This document shows, in pieces, positions 34,981 to 48,335 of a stretch of 64,000 bases of DNA. The stretch lies in assembly GCA_903813345.2 (NCBI GenBank), contig CAIIXF020000003.1, positions 25,311,248 through 25,375,247 on the forward strand, given 5' to 3'. This stretch comes from Owenia fusiformis (Eukaryota > Annelida > Polychaeta > Sabellida > Oweniidae). How positions within the stretch are numbered: the stretch's first letter is position 1; every line of letters starts with the position of its first letter. The notes under the pieces were generated by a model, which was given only the letters and a program-made list of their open reading frames with translations, did no database searches and was not told the origin of the DNA. The position numbers were made by a program, and so were the translations under genes.

Positions 34981-37323
34981 TTATTATTGTTTCATTTTTA
35001 AAATATTTCAAAATGTTGTTTTTTGTGCTAGAGCAGATCAATAAATTAAAGTACAGGTGGATACAATTCACCTCTACTGGGAGCACCTTCTAATCAAAAT
35101 CTGATACAATTAGTATCAGAGAAAGGTAATTCGATACCCAATTTAAATCTAATAGAAGTTTAATTATCTGCCAATGTGACACGATTTTATAATTAAATTG
35201 CCTTAAGTTTCATTCATTCTAATCTGTTGTCTATTTTAATGCTTCAGTTAAGAAGTATTCCCAGCTCATCAAGAATCAATGACTTTTGTCAATCACTGAG
35301 AGACAAAGTCAATAGTTTTGTGTTGACACATAATTAACTACATTTCCAATTGATCCTCGTTCCCTCCAAAAATGTAATGAATGTTTTTACTTTACATTTT
35401 CCTGAAATAATATCAAATGTTGTGTGCTAACAAAATATGACGGAGCTTCTTGCAAATTATAACTAATTCCATATGTGGACAATAATTAAATAACCTATAA
35501 AACTTCCTATCTATATTCACTCAGTATTACATTCTTGCAACTGAAGAACTGAGGGTTAAAATTTGGTAATCACGTGATAAGACCAGATTGATTGAGAATC
35601 AATGATGTGACTCACAATACAACTACATTCAATCAAGTCACAATGTACAATTCTATATCCGAACAACTACAAGGCCAAGAATTGTGTCAATAAGACATTT
35701 AAAAGAAGTCGAGTGTTTCAAACTATATAGTTAAATAATACAATTTGCATTTGATTATCCTGGTGAAACTTGATTGACTTGAAAAACTTTTGTAATACAT
35801 TTATTTTTGTTCTTATCTCAGAGGCATTTCTTCTATCTGAGTATTAAAGGGACACTCATGTAATAATGTAATAAGTATAGCTATTGGCTCTTACATAAAA
35901 TACACTAAAAATAATGAAATAAACTTAACATTTCCAAATATTCACTGTTTAAATGATGCAGTGTTTATATGCAGGAGTAAAATTGGCAAACAAGCTCGTG
36001 TTTATGATCAAAATAGGCATTAACATGTCAGGTTGGGAAGAAGTCATATCATATTTCAAAAATAGGAGAATAACAACTATATTGAGAAAAGCTTCTTAAA
36101 GTTTACCAAATCACTCCTTATTTTGACAAGTTCATGACATAAATTATAGTAGTAGCATTAACAGCAGTGTATAACACAAACTTGGCAATTATTTAGATTG
36201 TAGCCTCTAAATGTCAAACTATTGTCAAAAAGGTTCTTAGACACCTGAAACCTAAATTATCTAATTTCAAAATATTCATAAATCTATCAAATTGTTTTAC
36301 AATTAAGCAAAACATAATTTTGATCAAAAACAATGGCTATTTTAAATATGATGGCCAATTCTAAACTACGGTATATGTGCCATTTTAGTAATTTTTTCGT
36401 CAGCAGAAACTATCACCCAATAACATGAGGAACAAATATAGGCCTAAGCAAAAGTGTCATCTTTATGGAAAACAGCAACCAATTTTTATTGCACAGCTAT
36501 TTGAATAAAAGCTTAGCCCCAAGACATCTTAACGACCAGATGGAATGGCTTCTCTAATTTACCATGTATAAGTACATATAAATTTAATGTCCTGAAATCT
36601 AGAAGATACCTTGTTGATACAAAAACAATTTTGACTTCACTGTTTTACAACTAATAAAATTACAAAAAGAAAATGTCCTTGATTGAGTAACTTACATTAC
36701 ATTAATGGTTGAGAAATAGGGATCGAAATCAGCCATAGTTTTCACCTGATGACCATTGTGAATTGTTGTGTTTTATGGATTATGATGACGGCTTTGCGAA
36801 TGGATGTCGACCCTTTGAATTGCCTATGGACTTCGAGACTGGATTTTATCTATCCCACATCATTTGAGATTGAATACTCTATCTTTTATGAGTATTAGTA
36901 CCTACAACTATTTTTGATGTTATGAGCATTGGCTATCAATTTTTTCAATTTTTCTTCAACATGTATTGTAATGACTTCAGTATGATTGAAATATCCCTTG
37001 GTGTTCTGGTCCTGGATTGTGATATTGGTTCTCGATTGGAGTGGGGAGAAGATGTTAGACATTGTTTCTTTTTACGTTAGATCATGGTTTTGGGATATAT
37101 AGGGTCTCCTTTTCTTATGACAGATTTACACTTACAGTTTGCTTTTCTTGTTGGGTTTCTTAAAAGTTTTTCGTCACCCTTCCCTTTGGCATTTGTGCTT
37201 ATATATTAATATATTTACCAAGTATATGTACATTCAAATTTGGTGTCATAAATTTTTAGAAGATAATACATTATCATATTGATAAAAAAACATAAAAGTA
37301 AACAAGAACACAAATGTGTACAA
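34981..37323. other. Non-coding stretch
   Basis: No gene seen. At 36,995-37,125 lies the partner of the dispersed repeat at 28,050-28,180. Confidence 0.4.
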
Positions 37324-38963
37324 TATGTCCCCACCAATGGGTGATCCCATGAAATGGTTATCCTGAAAATGAGTAGACAAGACTTTACTGACACAATTTG
37401 AGGACGGAAAGTCCAAAATGGCCGCCTTAAAATTTACCCAGAATCCCCAAAAATTAGCTAGTTCTAGATTTTCATACTGAGAACCACCCCTGAAAATTTG
37501 AAATTGATCCGTCAAACAGTTAAACAAGACTTTACAGACAAGATTTTAGGATGGAAAATCCAAAATGGCTGCCTTGACATTTACCCAGAATGTCAAAAAA
37601 CTAATCAGTTCTAGATTTTCATACTAAGAATCATCCCTGAAAATTTGAAATTAATCTACCAAACGGTTCACCTGAAAACGCGTAGACAAGACTTTACAGA
37701 CAAGATTTTAGGACAGAAAATCCAAAATGGCTGCCTTGACATTTACCCAGAATGCCAAAAAACTAATCAGATCTAGGTTTTCATACTAAGAATCATCCCT
37801 GAAAATTTGAAATTGATCTAACAAACGGTTCACCTGGAAATGCGTAGACAAGACTTTACAGACAAGATTTTAGGACGGAAAATCCAAAATGGCTGCCTTG
37901 ACATTTACCCAGAACGCCAAAAAAACTAATCAGATCTAGATTTTCATACTAAGAATCATCCCTGAAAATTTGAAATTGATCTACCAAACGGTTCACCTGG
38001 AAATGTGTAGACAAGACTTTACAGACAGGATTTTAGGACGGAAAATCCAAAATGGCTGCCTTGACATTTACCCAGAACGCCAAAAAAACTAATCAGATCT
38101 AGACTTTCATACTAAGAATCATCCCTGAAAATTTGAAATTGATCTACCAAACGGTTCACCTGGAAATGCGTAGACAAGACTTTACAGACAGGATTTTAGG
38201 ACGGAAAATCCAAAATGGCTGCCTTGACATTTACCCAGAACGCCAAAAAACTAATCAGATCTAGATTTTCATACTAAGATTCATCCCTGAAAATTTGAAA
38301 TTGATCTACCAAACGGTTCACCTGAAAACGTGTAGACAAGACTTTACAGACAAGATTTTAGGACGGAAAAAACCAAAATGGCCGACAATAAAAAAGTGAT
38401 TATGAGTTTTTGCTGATTTCCTTTTACAAAATTATCACATATAACTACTGTTAACAATAACATAGGCTTTTTCAACAAAGTACACCTGGAATTATTTATA
38501 AAGCTACTAAATAGTTAAAGTATGAAAACTCAAAAACACCATTCAATATGATACAAAGTATTATCGCACGCTAACTTTTCTTCAGATATTCAAAATGGAT
38601 GACATGACTGGGCTAACAGGTCCAAAACCTAATCAGATGTAGAATGAAGTGAGCTGAACAAGATGTTAAAGTTTTAAAAGCAACTGTGAAGCCGTTTTTC
38701 TTTAAGTTTGCAGACAAGGATTTTAGCATTTGACCTCAAAATGGCCGACAGGAAGTAGCTATCGAGTTAATTTTTTTTCATCCACATCTGTATGCACTCA
38801 CAAGTTATTCCTGAAAATTTGAAGGTGATACCTGTAGCGGTTTTGGAGAAAACTGCCGGACGTACGGACGGACAGACAGACAGACAAACAACCAGACAGA
38901 CGGACGGACGGACGGACGCGCCTAGGACGACAATATGGCCCCACACTATGTGGTGGGGACATA
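37324..38963. mobile_element. Pearl-like element with six ~162 bp tandem units
   Basis: The left end TATGTCCCCACCA matches the inverted right end TGGTGGGGACATA exactly, and the right end forms a hairpin with 'ggccccaca' just before it. The core (37,380-38,390) holds about six units of 162-163 bp (first spacing 147), each with 'ttttaggacggaaaatcc', 'atggctgccttgacatttac' and 'ctgaaaatttgaaattgatc'. A GACG/GACA microsatellite at ~38,858-38,920 precedes the right hairpin. The 'ttttaggacggaaaatcc' word links it to the element at 18.9 kb. Units two to six are almost identical, so expansion is recent. No protein is coded; the frames inside are repeat by-products. Confidence 0.65.
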
Positions 38964-40769
38964 ATTAGAAAAGAATTTGGGCTCACCCTGTATATACACC
39001 ACAACTGATTAACTTACATAGTGTGGTAAAATGTCAGACAGATAGATCCTGACAAGTATCATGGCATTATCCGTAATGTGATATTGTCATGACTGTAAAT
39101 GTTATCACAAGGATTCGTGATTGACCCCTGTGCGACAACAATGCACTGATATATTGACAACAATGATATTAAACCATCCATAAAGGAAGAACAGTAATGC
39201 ACCAAAAATTGTTCTTAATCAATTCATTTAAATGTATTTTGAGTTTCATTAATTAGGGCAATATTTAAGCGTAATCTAACACAACAGTAAATTTCAAACA
39301 ATCTGTGAATGACCTTCTATAAATACAAGTCCTCTAGAGTCAATCTGTGACTAATTCTCAGTTAGAATTCTACTTTACAGAACAAGCTACCAGTAAGTGC
39401 TCATACAAAAGCACCTAAAAGAAGCCTGAAAAGGTTGAACTTCACATGATTCTTGTTATAGAAGTAGAAGTGGAGGAGACCAAAGACTTGATGAAAGACT
39501 AATGGATTAGACTCTAATGACAAGCATGACCTATTTGTCCCATATGGGCATGTCCTAGAGATATTAGTTAGTTTATTGCCTCAGTCATTTCAAGGACACA
39601 CTTGAATCAACATTCAAGGACTCAGAAAGAGTCATTCAATGTTTTGTCGCAATTATTCTTTCCAACAAGATTTATTTCTCATTCCAACTGACTAAAATTA
39701 ACATTCTAAAAATGGAAATCATCGACAATAAGAAATCTGGATTTGTATGATTCATGAAATCTTTAATGTACCATTTTGCAATATAATTCAAAGAACATAA
39801 ACAGCGGTGCTTAATGTTTTAAAAGCTGCAAAAGAATGCAATTGTTGAAATTTTCTCTGATTTCAATTCATTTTGTACATAATTTATGACATTTTTACCA
39901 GGATTGAGACCAGGAATATATAGAAGTATGGTCTATTTTCACTTTTCATGATAACAGTAATAGATCCATTTTCATCAAAGTCAAATATGCTTTGATTTGC
40001 AAGTTGAAGAGATAAGGTCTGAAATCTATACCGTTTCATTTATACAATGTCACCTTAACTGAACAACTTTTGCATGACTATCATCATAATGATTTAATTT
40101 ACTTACAGCCTGCGTATGAGTAACACGTCAGTTAAGAGCTAAGATTTCAAAAAGCATAATCAACTTTGACATCCAGGAGTACCTGGAACTTATGACATCA
40201 GAATATTAATAATAATAATAACAACGTAAATAAATGTTAATAAATAACGTCGACTTTTTAGTCCGCTATTGGGGACAATCCCCCAAAAGTGAAAATAGAA
40301 TTGAACATATATTTGATCTAAAAAAATCAAATGAACCCAATAACTCTCGGTCTTACCAATACTACTAGAATTATAATGAAAATATGTTACAAGTTACCAC
40401 GTTTCTCGGATATGGAGGAACTCCCTGTGTTCGAGTTTGGTAAGATTTCTCAATTTCGCAAATTAAACCTACTTGTTAATCAAGTTGCAGCTTAAAATTT
40501 GGCTCAAAGGACAATGTGCAATTATTGGCAAATATCCCTATGGTCAAAATGAATCATTCGTAGGTGTAACATGAAGAATAAGATGTCATATAATACTTTG
40601 GAAAATATTAAAGTGCTCGGACACACATAAGCTGAGATAGGGATCATTTTGTTCAGTAAGGTTGTATTGACTTACAATGGGCTGTGCACCATTGACTTAA
40701 CATGAGGATATCAGCAGATCCCAATAGAGGCCATTGGTTTCCATTATCACAGAAATACCAAAAATACAC
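38964..40769. other. Non-coding stretch with a solo mariner-type end
   Basis: TTGGGCTCACCCTGTATA at 38,978-38,995 is the inverted form of the CAGGGTGAGCC terminus seen at 3,737. No partner end or gene was found here. Confidence 0.4.
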
Positions 40770-40872
40770 TATGACCTGAATCGATTGCAAACTTAATAAT
40801 TTCACAATACGACACAAATGGTTTATCTCATCAAATGTGCAAATATGAAGTTTGCAATCGATTCAGGTCATA
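40770..40872. repeat. 103 bp hairpin with perfect 25 bp arms
   Basis: TATGACCTGAATCGATTG begins the left arm (40,770-40,794), and its exact complement closes the right arm (40,848-40,872). The loop is 53 bp. The outer TA could be a target duplication, making this a tiny MITE. Confidence 0.7.
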
Positions 40873-43381
40873 CTTAAAATTAAAAGATTGTACATTTTTT
40901 CATCATTTTTTTCCCTACAAAATGGCTACAGAAAAATGCTCCAAGAACATCTTTTACACTTATCAAATATCATACAAGTTTGTAAAACCAAAGATTATAC
41001 TATTATATTTCATAATGTAGTAACATATTTGGATAAGATGCAGGGATGCATAGGATGTAAATGGATTTTGACAGACACAAAAATACTTCCTGGTTTGGAA
41101 TCTATGCCTCTACACTTCATGAGTGAATTATGACCCTAATAAGTGGCCTATACATCAATACAGTGCTGAATATAGGTCAACAAGATACTAGTGTGCATAT
41201 AAATGTAATAATTGAAGCAGAATACTCATTTTGAAAAATCAGATGAATTATTTTTTTCCCATGGGGAGATCCCAATGGAGGGTGTATAAGGTCCTTTAAG
41301 GGAATACAATCTAGTTTCAAAATATACAAATACAAGCCACTAATAGCCATATTTTGCCCTTCACTTTAGTTACACTGACAAAAGTCTAGAATATTACCAA
41401 ATATAAATTTGTCATGGACTTGCATCGATGTGAGGAATTAAATGTATAAACTGCAGCTTCACTTAAAAACCAAATTTCCGACTGCGTGTATATTCTTAAG
41501 CTCCATTAAATTCTCTAAAAAATTAATCAATAGTAAGTTGTGAGGAGATTTTCTTTGTATCTTTAGAAAAAAATCACTTAAACCTTGAAACAGAAATAAA
41601 TTCAGATGTCATCCCATGTGTTTACCTTTGAAAAATCCCCAGGGACTGCAAGAAAACTTTAGATATGCACTATATGTTTATTAGAGAGAATATGGTATTT
41701 GATCTCAACTGATACATGATTAGAAAATGTACCCCTGTCAGAACATCTGACAATGCCAATAAAAGCATCAGTGATCCCTAATTTAGATAAGTGCCCATGT
41801 GCTATCCCCTGATTTCATTGTCACTAAAATAGACTTAAATTCACTAAATTCTCTCTACTTACAAAAGATATCAAGAGTGCTAATCACAGGATTCGCCAAT
41901 CTCCCACATTTAATACTAGATGCTACTATACTTACTTAAAGTACTTTCTTTCTCTGTCTACTTCTATTAATACTGACAATGAATTCGTTAGTTCAACCTC
42001 AAATGTCATGATAGCCTGAAGCTTCTCTCTTCACAGAATTGTTAAATACATAATGTTACATTAGCAATCATTTTTTCTTTATTTCACTTTTCACAATCAA
42101 ATTGCTGTTCACGTATCATTTTGTGTACTTGAGTGAACAACATCAACTTTAATTTATAGTTATAGCAATATTACATTTCAGGGAATATAATATAATCTTT
42201 CTTTACACACACTAATGTTTATCACACTTCGAAAAAAGTGTTATTTTTACAAAAACATCCCTTATGTTAAGTTTGTATACAGGTCAAAAAAGGCTGCATT
42301 AGGTTACCATAAAAACATGTGACAGTATTCACATGTGAATAATTTTACACAACCTGCATGACAGGGCACCTTTACAGGGTTGATTACATACTAATTTAAA
42401 TTTCCAAGACCTGGATGTGGTCCTGAAAGTGAATTTTTGTCACATATTGAAATTAGTAGGTTAATCATATTGATCTTGCATCAAAATCAATGTCAAATAC
42501 AATCCATTCAATTGATTGTCCAAATAAATCATATCAGGCCATGACAAAAATAGAACAAATGTAATCAATTCAAATTTTATCACAATGTTCCGCATTCAGG
42601 TTCTAGTTTTAGTAAGAAAATGACATTATTTTGGAAAATGGCAAAACATGTAGAAAGTTATACATGCACAAGTTTTGTTTTTGATGCAAGGGTTGTTCAA
42701 AAAGTTTTGCACAAATACAGATACAATTAAAAGGCCTCTTAAATATAGTAGTACAAAAATGATTTTTGTTAAATATTTGTCATTTTATGTATACATATAC
42801 CAGAGATAATTCTTTGGAATGTTTACTTCAGTTTTTTCCTTTCCAATTTACACTTTTAATTTCACTGGTTTTCCCTTTTTATATCTTATCTGTCAGTATG
42901 TCTTGTAAAGACAAACCCCGTGCAGTAGAATAACTCTCATCATTAATTGTTTATGCTTTATCTCACAGCAATAGGAGAAAGCACAAATTCAATCTGACTT
43001 AAACATGTCGATCTTGATTTTTGTAGCTGAGATCAATTGAAATCATGAAGATCAGCCTCGGATTGTGGCGCTTATTATGTACCAATTAAGTGTGAATTGA
43101 TTCTTTTCCCATAATCAAATTTTACAGAGCACAGAACAAAGCAAAAATAGATAGCACTATAGAGAAATGCCAAAAATGATTTCTCCTTTATATTTCACAT
43201 TGCACGACTTACACATTTGTGTGACTTTGAATCAAGGGATACAATACTGAAAGATGTGACCTAGAATAAATAAAAGAGATCTGTCTTGCTGTGAAGGGTG
43301 ACATAAAGTAATTCCATATTTTGAATGAATCATATAATTATATTTCTTCTAAAAGAGTAACTAGATTTATCACAATAAATA
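40873..43381. other. Non-coding stretch
   Basis: No gene can be supported. GCAAGGGTTGTTCAAAAAG near 42,686 resembles a mariner end without a partner. A relic of the TACCGTATTCTC family is near 41,682. Confidence 0.4.
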
Positions 43382-43937
43382 CAGTGAAAGCTATCAAGTG
43401 GAACACCTCTATAAGTGGAACACCTCTACAAGTGGAACACTTCAGAGTCCCAAGATCAATTGACTTAATCTTAAATGAACCTCTATAAGTGGAACACCTC
43501 AGTAAGTAGAACACTTTTCAGAGTCCCAAGATCAATTGACTTAATCTTAAATGAACCTCTATAAGTGGAACACCTCAGTAAGTAGAACACTTTTCAGAGT
43601 CCCAAGATCAATTGACTTAATCTTAAATGAACCTCTATAAGTGGAACGCCTCTGTAAGTAGAACACTTTTCAGAGTCCAAAGATCAATTGACTTAATCTT
43701 AAATGAACCTCTATAAGTGGAACGCCTCTGTAAGTAGAACACTTTTCAGAGTCCAAAGATCAATTGACTTAATCTTAAATGAACCTCTATAAGTGGAACA
43801 CCTCAGTAAGTAAAACACTTTTCAGAGTCCAAAGATCAACTGACTAACTGTTAAACAAACCTCTATATGTGGATCACCTCCCAAGTTTAACACTTTTTAG
43901 AGGTACCAAAGGTGTTCCTCTTAAACAGGTTTTACTG
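43382..43937. mobile_element. Tc1/mariner-type MITE expanded by a 76 bp minisatellite
   Basis: It starts CAGTGAAAGC and ends ACAGGTTTTACTG, the same termini as the compact element at 61,813-61,986. Between them a 76 bp unit with 'cagagtcccaagatcaattg' and 'tctataagtggaacacctc' is repeated six times (cagagtcc at 43,444, 43,519, 43,595, 43,671, 43,747 and 43,823). Units are nearly identical, so the array grew after insertion. Confidence 0.7.
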
Positions 43938-44992
43938 AATGTGCATTAATTGTATGACCCTCTCTTATTAACCTTCTGTGTAACAGTGTAGAATTCAGAC
44001 ATATTATTCATACAGACTTTAATTTTGAAATTTCAAGTTTGATCAAACTTTGTAAACCATTTTGGTAGAACATCTTTCTCACTTCCTACCGTCACCTTCG
44101 AGTTCTCATCATCGTTTCATTTTCTTTCACTTTTTTTATCACATTTATCGATTTGTCTCTTACACTTTTTCCAATCAAGTTTCTACCTTTTTGATATGTA
44201 TTTTCTTTATTGATGTCTATAATGCCTTAAGGGCAATTAACATTATTACATTTTTGTTAATTGGAGTTTACTTTGCAATAAATACTGGAAAAATTAAATA
44301 CTAAAGAAATTGACTAAATGAAAAAATATAACCATAAATAAGTTGATTTATTAAGGCCCTCTGGCTATATAAGGTACAGTAGTTGATTGGGTCTATGCTA
44401 TCTCCAATGAATGAAGGCATACATATGAGAACACAAAGCCCAGAAAGTATTGATTCTTTTAATATTTTTCATAATTATGTGGAAGTCTTAATTGCAAAAA
44501 TAACAACAAATAGCCTAGATCATGACAATGATGATGGACGAATTAAGTAAGAATTAATCTCATATTTGTTGCAGAAATGTAGAGTGTCACGTTGAATCTT
44601 TTATAAAAGTACAAAAGGGTAACATTTCTACGACAGTCGATAAGTTGATCAAATCTGACAGATACATCTCTTAATAGATGTTTCATTAACAGCGTTATGC
44701 TGTTATATAGACAGGTCTGTAACTCGCTGTTGAGTTAAATCAATAAGACAAGCTGAACAAATGAAACCTCGCATTCTCAAAAGATTTTATCAGTACCAAT
44801 TTCTATCTTTTGAATTTTCATAAGGTCAGCCTGAGTAAATATACACAATTCTTTTTCAAGTGATATATTTATTCAGAATTATGAAAATACACAGAATAGC
44901 GACTGAACTTACAGAATTAAGAGCCATCATTTAATAGCCAATATTCAATACCATTTAATTGAACCACTCAGCAGATGTGGTGCATAAATAAG
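43938..44992. other. Non-coding stretch
   Basis: No gene or clear repeat seen. An 80-residue frame at 44,062-44,304 is hydrophobic and AT-driven, with no family likeness. Confidence 0.4.
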
Positions 44993-45212
44993 CACTGGCA
45001 GATCCAGGATCCGGATCTGGGGAGGGCCCAGAAAAACATTTCCAGGCCCCAAAAAATTGGCCTTTTTGGGCTACTTCTAGGCCAAATTATCAAAGAATAG
45101 GCCTTAAATTTTCAAAATTGATTGAGGGGCCCTTTTTCAGCGCAAGCGCAGAATTCTTCTTTATCTTGAAATGTGCCCCCCCCCCCTTTGTTAGCTTCTG
45201 GATACGCCAGTG
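44993..45212. mobile_element. MITE, GATCC-end family, copy 1
   Basis: CACTGGCAGATCCAG at the left and CTGGATACGCCAGTG at the right are inverted copies. Inside are AGGCC-rich words ('aggccaaattatcaa', 'gggccttaaattttcaaa') shared with copies at 45.7 and 47.8 kb, and a run of C near 45,176. Confidence 0.6.
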
Positions 45213-45225
45213 ATAAAGGTTGTGT

Positions 45226-45360
45226 ACTGCAAGGATTTGGATACAAGGTTTATCCCAAGGGAAATATGTGTATCTCCCAAAGGACAGCAGGGACCAAGGG
45301 AGATATCCATATTTCTCGGAGAATAATACCTTTATCCAAAAACTGACCATACATAACAGA
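45226..45360. repeat. Foldback repeat
   Basis: 'ggatttggatacaaggtt' with 'aatatgtgtatctccc' on the left pairs imperfectly with 'gggagatatccatatttctc' and 'cctttatccaaaaac' on the right. Half copies sit near 2,356-2,400 and inside the mariner element near 63,580-63,650. Confidence 0.5.
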
Positions 45361-45656
45361 CACATAATACATTCTTGCCTGTTATGTACCTTGGGCCTCA
45401 GTAGATATGGATTACAGGAATGTATTGTGAAAAACATTGAAACAATGTAAGACATAACATGCAACTTATTTCATAAGAAAAGTAAGTTTCTTTCTCAAAT
45501 CATATATTATACTGACTATAGGTGTCATGCAGTGAAGCAGTAAAACATTAATCAAGCGGAAAAAGTCCCACATGTTTATTATCAAACTAGAAAAGATTTG
45601 ATCCTTATGGTGAGGTGGGGGATTAAGGAGAATGCATGTAGTATCTCTGAAATTAC

Positions 45657-45907
45657 ATTGGAGGATCCATGGGGCCCACCCCTCTCCCCTCTCCCATTTG
45701 GGCCCAAATATTTTGTAGGGCCTAAATTAGTAGGCCTTTTTGAGCACTACTTGGCTTATTTGGGCCTTATTTTTAGGCCAAATTATCAAATAATGGGCCT
45801 TAAATTTTCAAATTTTGGTCCGAAAATCATTTCCTTACAACCTCAGAATGTTTTTCTGACTTGAAATGTAGTCCCCCACCCCTTGTTAGCTTCCAGATCC
45901 ACCACTG
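45657..45907. mobile_element. MITE, GATCC-end family, copy 2
   Basis: Shares the inner words 'aggccaaattatcaaa' and 'gggccttaaattttcaaa' with copy 1. The right end is CCAGATCCACCACTG; the left end is diverged. Confidence 0.5.
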
Positions 45908-46137
45908 AATTAGATGACATATTATTTTTAATTTCTTGCATTAGATAACATTAGATAGCATTATGGATAACCAAGGCATGAAGTTTCCATACCTTGGAAT
46001 CTGATGGAATCTTAGGCTGGAACTCAAAACCCTATCATTTTGTCATCATAGATTGAAGGCTCTGATGAATGAGATATTGTATTATTAAGCCTACATTAAA
46101 TGAGTCTGAATAGAATGAAACCAATGAGATGATAGTT

Positions 46138-46212
46138 AAAACAAACAAATCATCTAATTGTGGACGTTAAATCCTGCACTATATGTACCAATTAGATGGT
46201 TTGTTTGTTTTT
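46138..46212. repeat. Short hairpin, 23 bp arms
   Basis: AAACAAACAAATCATCTAAT pairs with ATTAGATGGTTTGTTTGTTT around a ~28 bp loop, with one mismatch. Confidence 0.55.
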
Positions 46213-46370
46213 CAGATGGGAAAAAGGTCTACTGATACCAGTATGAATGAAAATCAAACTGTTAAGCAAGTATGTTAGATAGTTCAATGTTATGATAATA
46301 TTTAATTTTTGGGAAAACTAAAGATCAGAAGTCCACGTTTTTGTTATTGTTGAATATGTTTAATAAAGGA

Positions 46371-46528
46371 CCATTCTCGGTTTGGAGAACCGTCTTATTT
46401 TGACGTTATCAATGTTGCCAACAATTTTGATTTTTTACATAGTATAAATTGAAATGTGATCTTTTAAATATTTAAGATTTAATTATGGTAATAAGCCAAA
46501 GAAATTCATTCTCCAAACCGATAATCCA
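46371..46528. mobile_element. Possible MITE with TCTCGGTTTGGAGAA ends
   Basis: CCATTCTCGGTTTGGAGAA near 46,371 and TTCTCCAAACCGATAATCC near 46,509 are inverted copies enclosing ~120 bp. No target duplication clear. Confidence 0.4.
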
Positions 46529-47750
46529 TTCTCCCCCTGACAATCAGTGATATCCCATGATAATTGCTTTTATCTATCTTATATACCTTAGATATATCTT
46601 GAGACCACCTTATGGGTATAGTATTGCTGATATATTGAGAAAATCAAAATAAAACAACTAACTGTCAGAATTGAACACAAATGAGTTTGATCGCGGTAAT
46701 TGAGGGAAAACCCTTTCAAATGACACGAGCACACGAACAGGCATCGGCAAACTCTGCACGTGCCTTGAGCCAGGCAGCCAATCAGATTCAAAGCCAGTTT
46801 CTAGTTTCTTTTAGTATTTCCAGAATTGCCATTTATGGAGTTCTTTACTGATAAATAAATTTAATACCAATTTAATACCAATCAGATGACATATAGATTT
46901 CCCCCCTTTATTCAAATTTCAGATAATTAATTTCGATGAAAATAATTTGACTGGTCAGCACAATTAGCACATAAAACATTGGATCTGGGGGTTCTTCCTT
47001 GGTAAGATAGATAGGTGAATATGAAGGCACAATCTGCAAGAAAGTTCAGGGGTGTTTGATTGTGCTTTCCTATTCACCACATCCCTCTTTATATCATCAA
47101 ATCTTTCTTTCTATGGTATAGCATGGGACTATGTTGTACCTGTGTAATTATCTAATGTCAATGCTCTGGAGGATACTGTGCGAGTATTAATCTGGAAGTC
47201 TCCAGGTTCAATTATAAAGCAGAAGGTTGTTGAACTGACATAAATGAGAATGATTTATCATATTGTATACTCTATAATCAAAGAATTTATCTGTGCTATT
47301 TCAGTTGGAAATCCATAATGATAAAAATTCCAAAGACTGAGTAGGAAGCAAACAGATTTTTCGATTCAGACCTTATTAATTAAGCATATCTTTTGGTCTT
47401 AAATGACCAAATCGTACCAGGTACAATTTAACGAAATAATATATGGCCAGATGGAAGTACCATGTAAGCTAAAAGTTAACAACATTTATTTAATAAAAAT
47501 AGATTTTATCTTAAGACATTAGGCAAAAACATGACAAAATGGTAACATCTGGTGACAAAGGTTACAAATGGTTACAGAGGTTTAATAACAATTTGTTGCA
47601 GAAAAACACTGCCAAACACTGAGATCTTAAAGCCAGTCAAAGAATGGTGGCTTTAACAATAGGTCACCACTCGTGAGTGGTGACATAAAAACTATATTGC
47701 TGTTCATAATTTGGTCGAGAGAACTTGACTTTTGTACTAACTTTAATAGG

Positions 47751-47952
47751 CCGGTGGCAGATCCAGAGGGAAACCATGGGGCCCCAAAATTTTGAAGGGC
47801 CTCAAAAAATGGGCTTATTTGAACATTATTTGGCCTTTTTAGGCCTTTTTGGGCCAATTTATCAAAAATGGGCCTTGATTTTTCAAAATCTTTTCCAGAA
47901 ATTTTTCCAGACTCAAAACTTGGGCCCTAATTAATTTCTGGATCCACCACTG
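47751..47952. mobile_element. MITE, GATCC-end family, copy 3
   Basis: The left end GGTGGCAGATCCAG and right end CTGGATCCACCACTG are inverted copies. The inside is TTGGCC/GGCCTT-rich like copies 1 and 2. Confidence 0.6.
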
Positions 47953-48335
47953 TAGTCTTACATGTAAAATCAACATTGATGACCAGGTAAAGAGAAAATG
48001 TTTTCCTTGCATAATTCTTATTTGTCAAGTCAGCACCTAAGATTGATGCTAAATTTAACTAGTTGTCTTGGGAATGATTTTTTTTACTATAACTGCCCTC
48101 TTTTTATATTCTAGCTTGTTACATACACAGTGAGCTAAAACATTTGAATAAAACATATGATAGTGTCCAGGCTGGAAAGCTAAATATTGTTTAAGATTGC
48201 CAAGTATTAATTAAATGTACACAATTAACTCTCTAGAATAGAATTGTGTCAAGAAATTGTTTCCATTATTTCAGAGTGAAAAGGAAAACATAACCTAGTT
48301 TATCAGTATTTAACATACATACATACTTACATGGT

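Noticed and set aside
44062-44304. An 80-residue hydrophobic frame that could be a small membrane protein.
   Set aside because: It is AT-driven composition with no conserved motif, splice context or start-site support.
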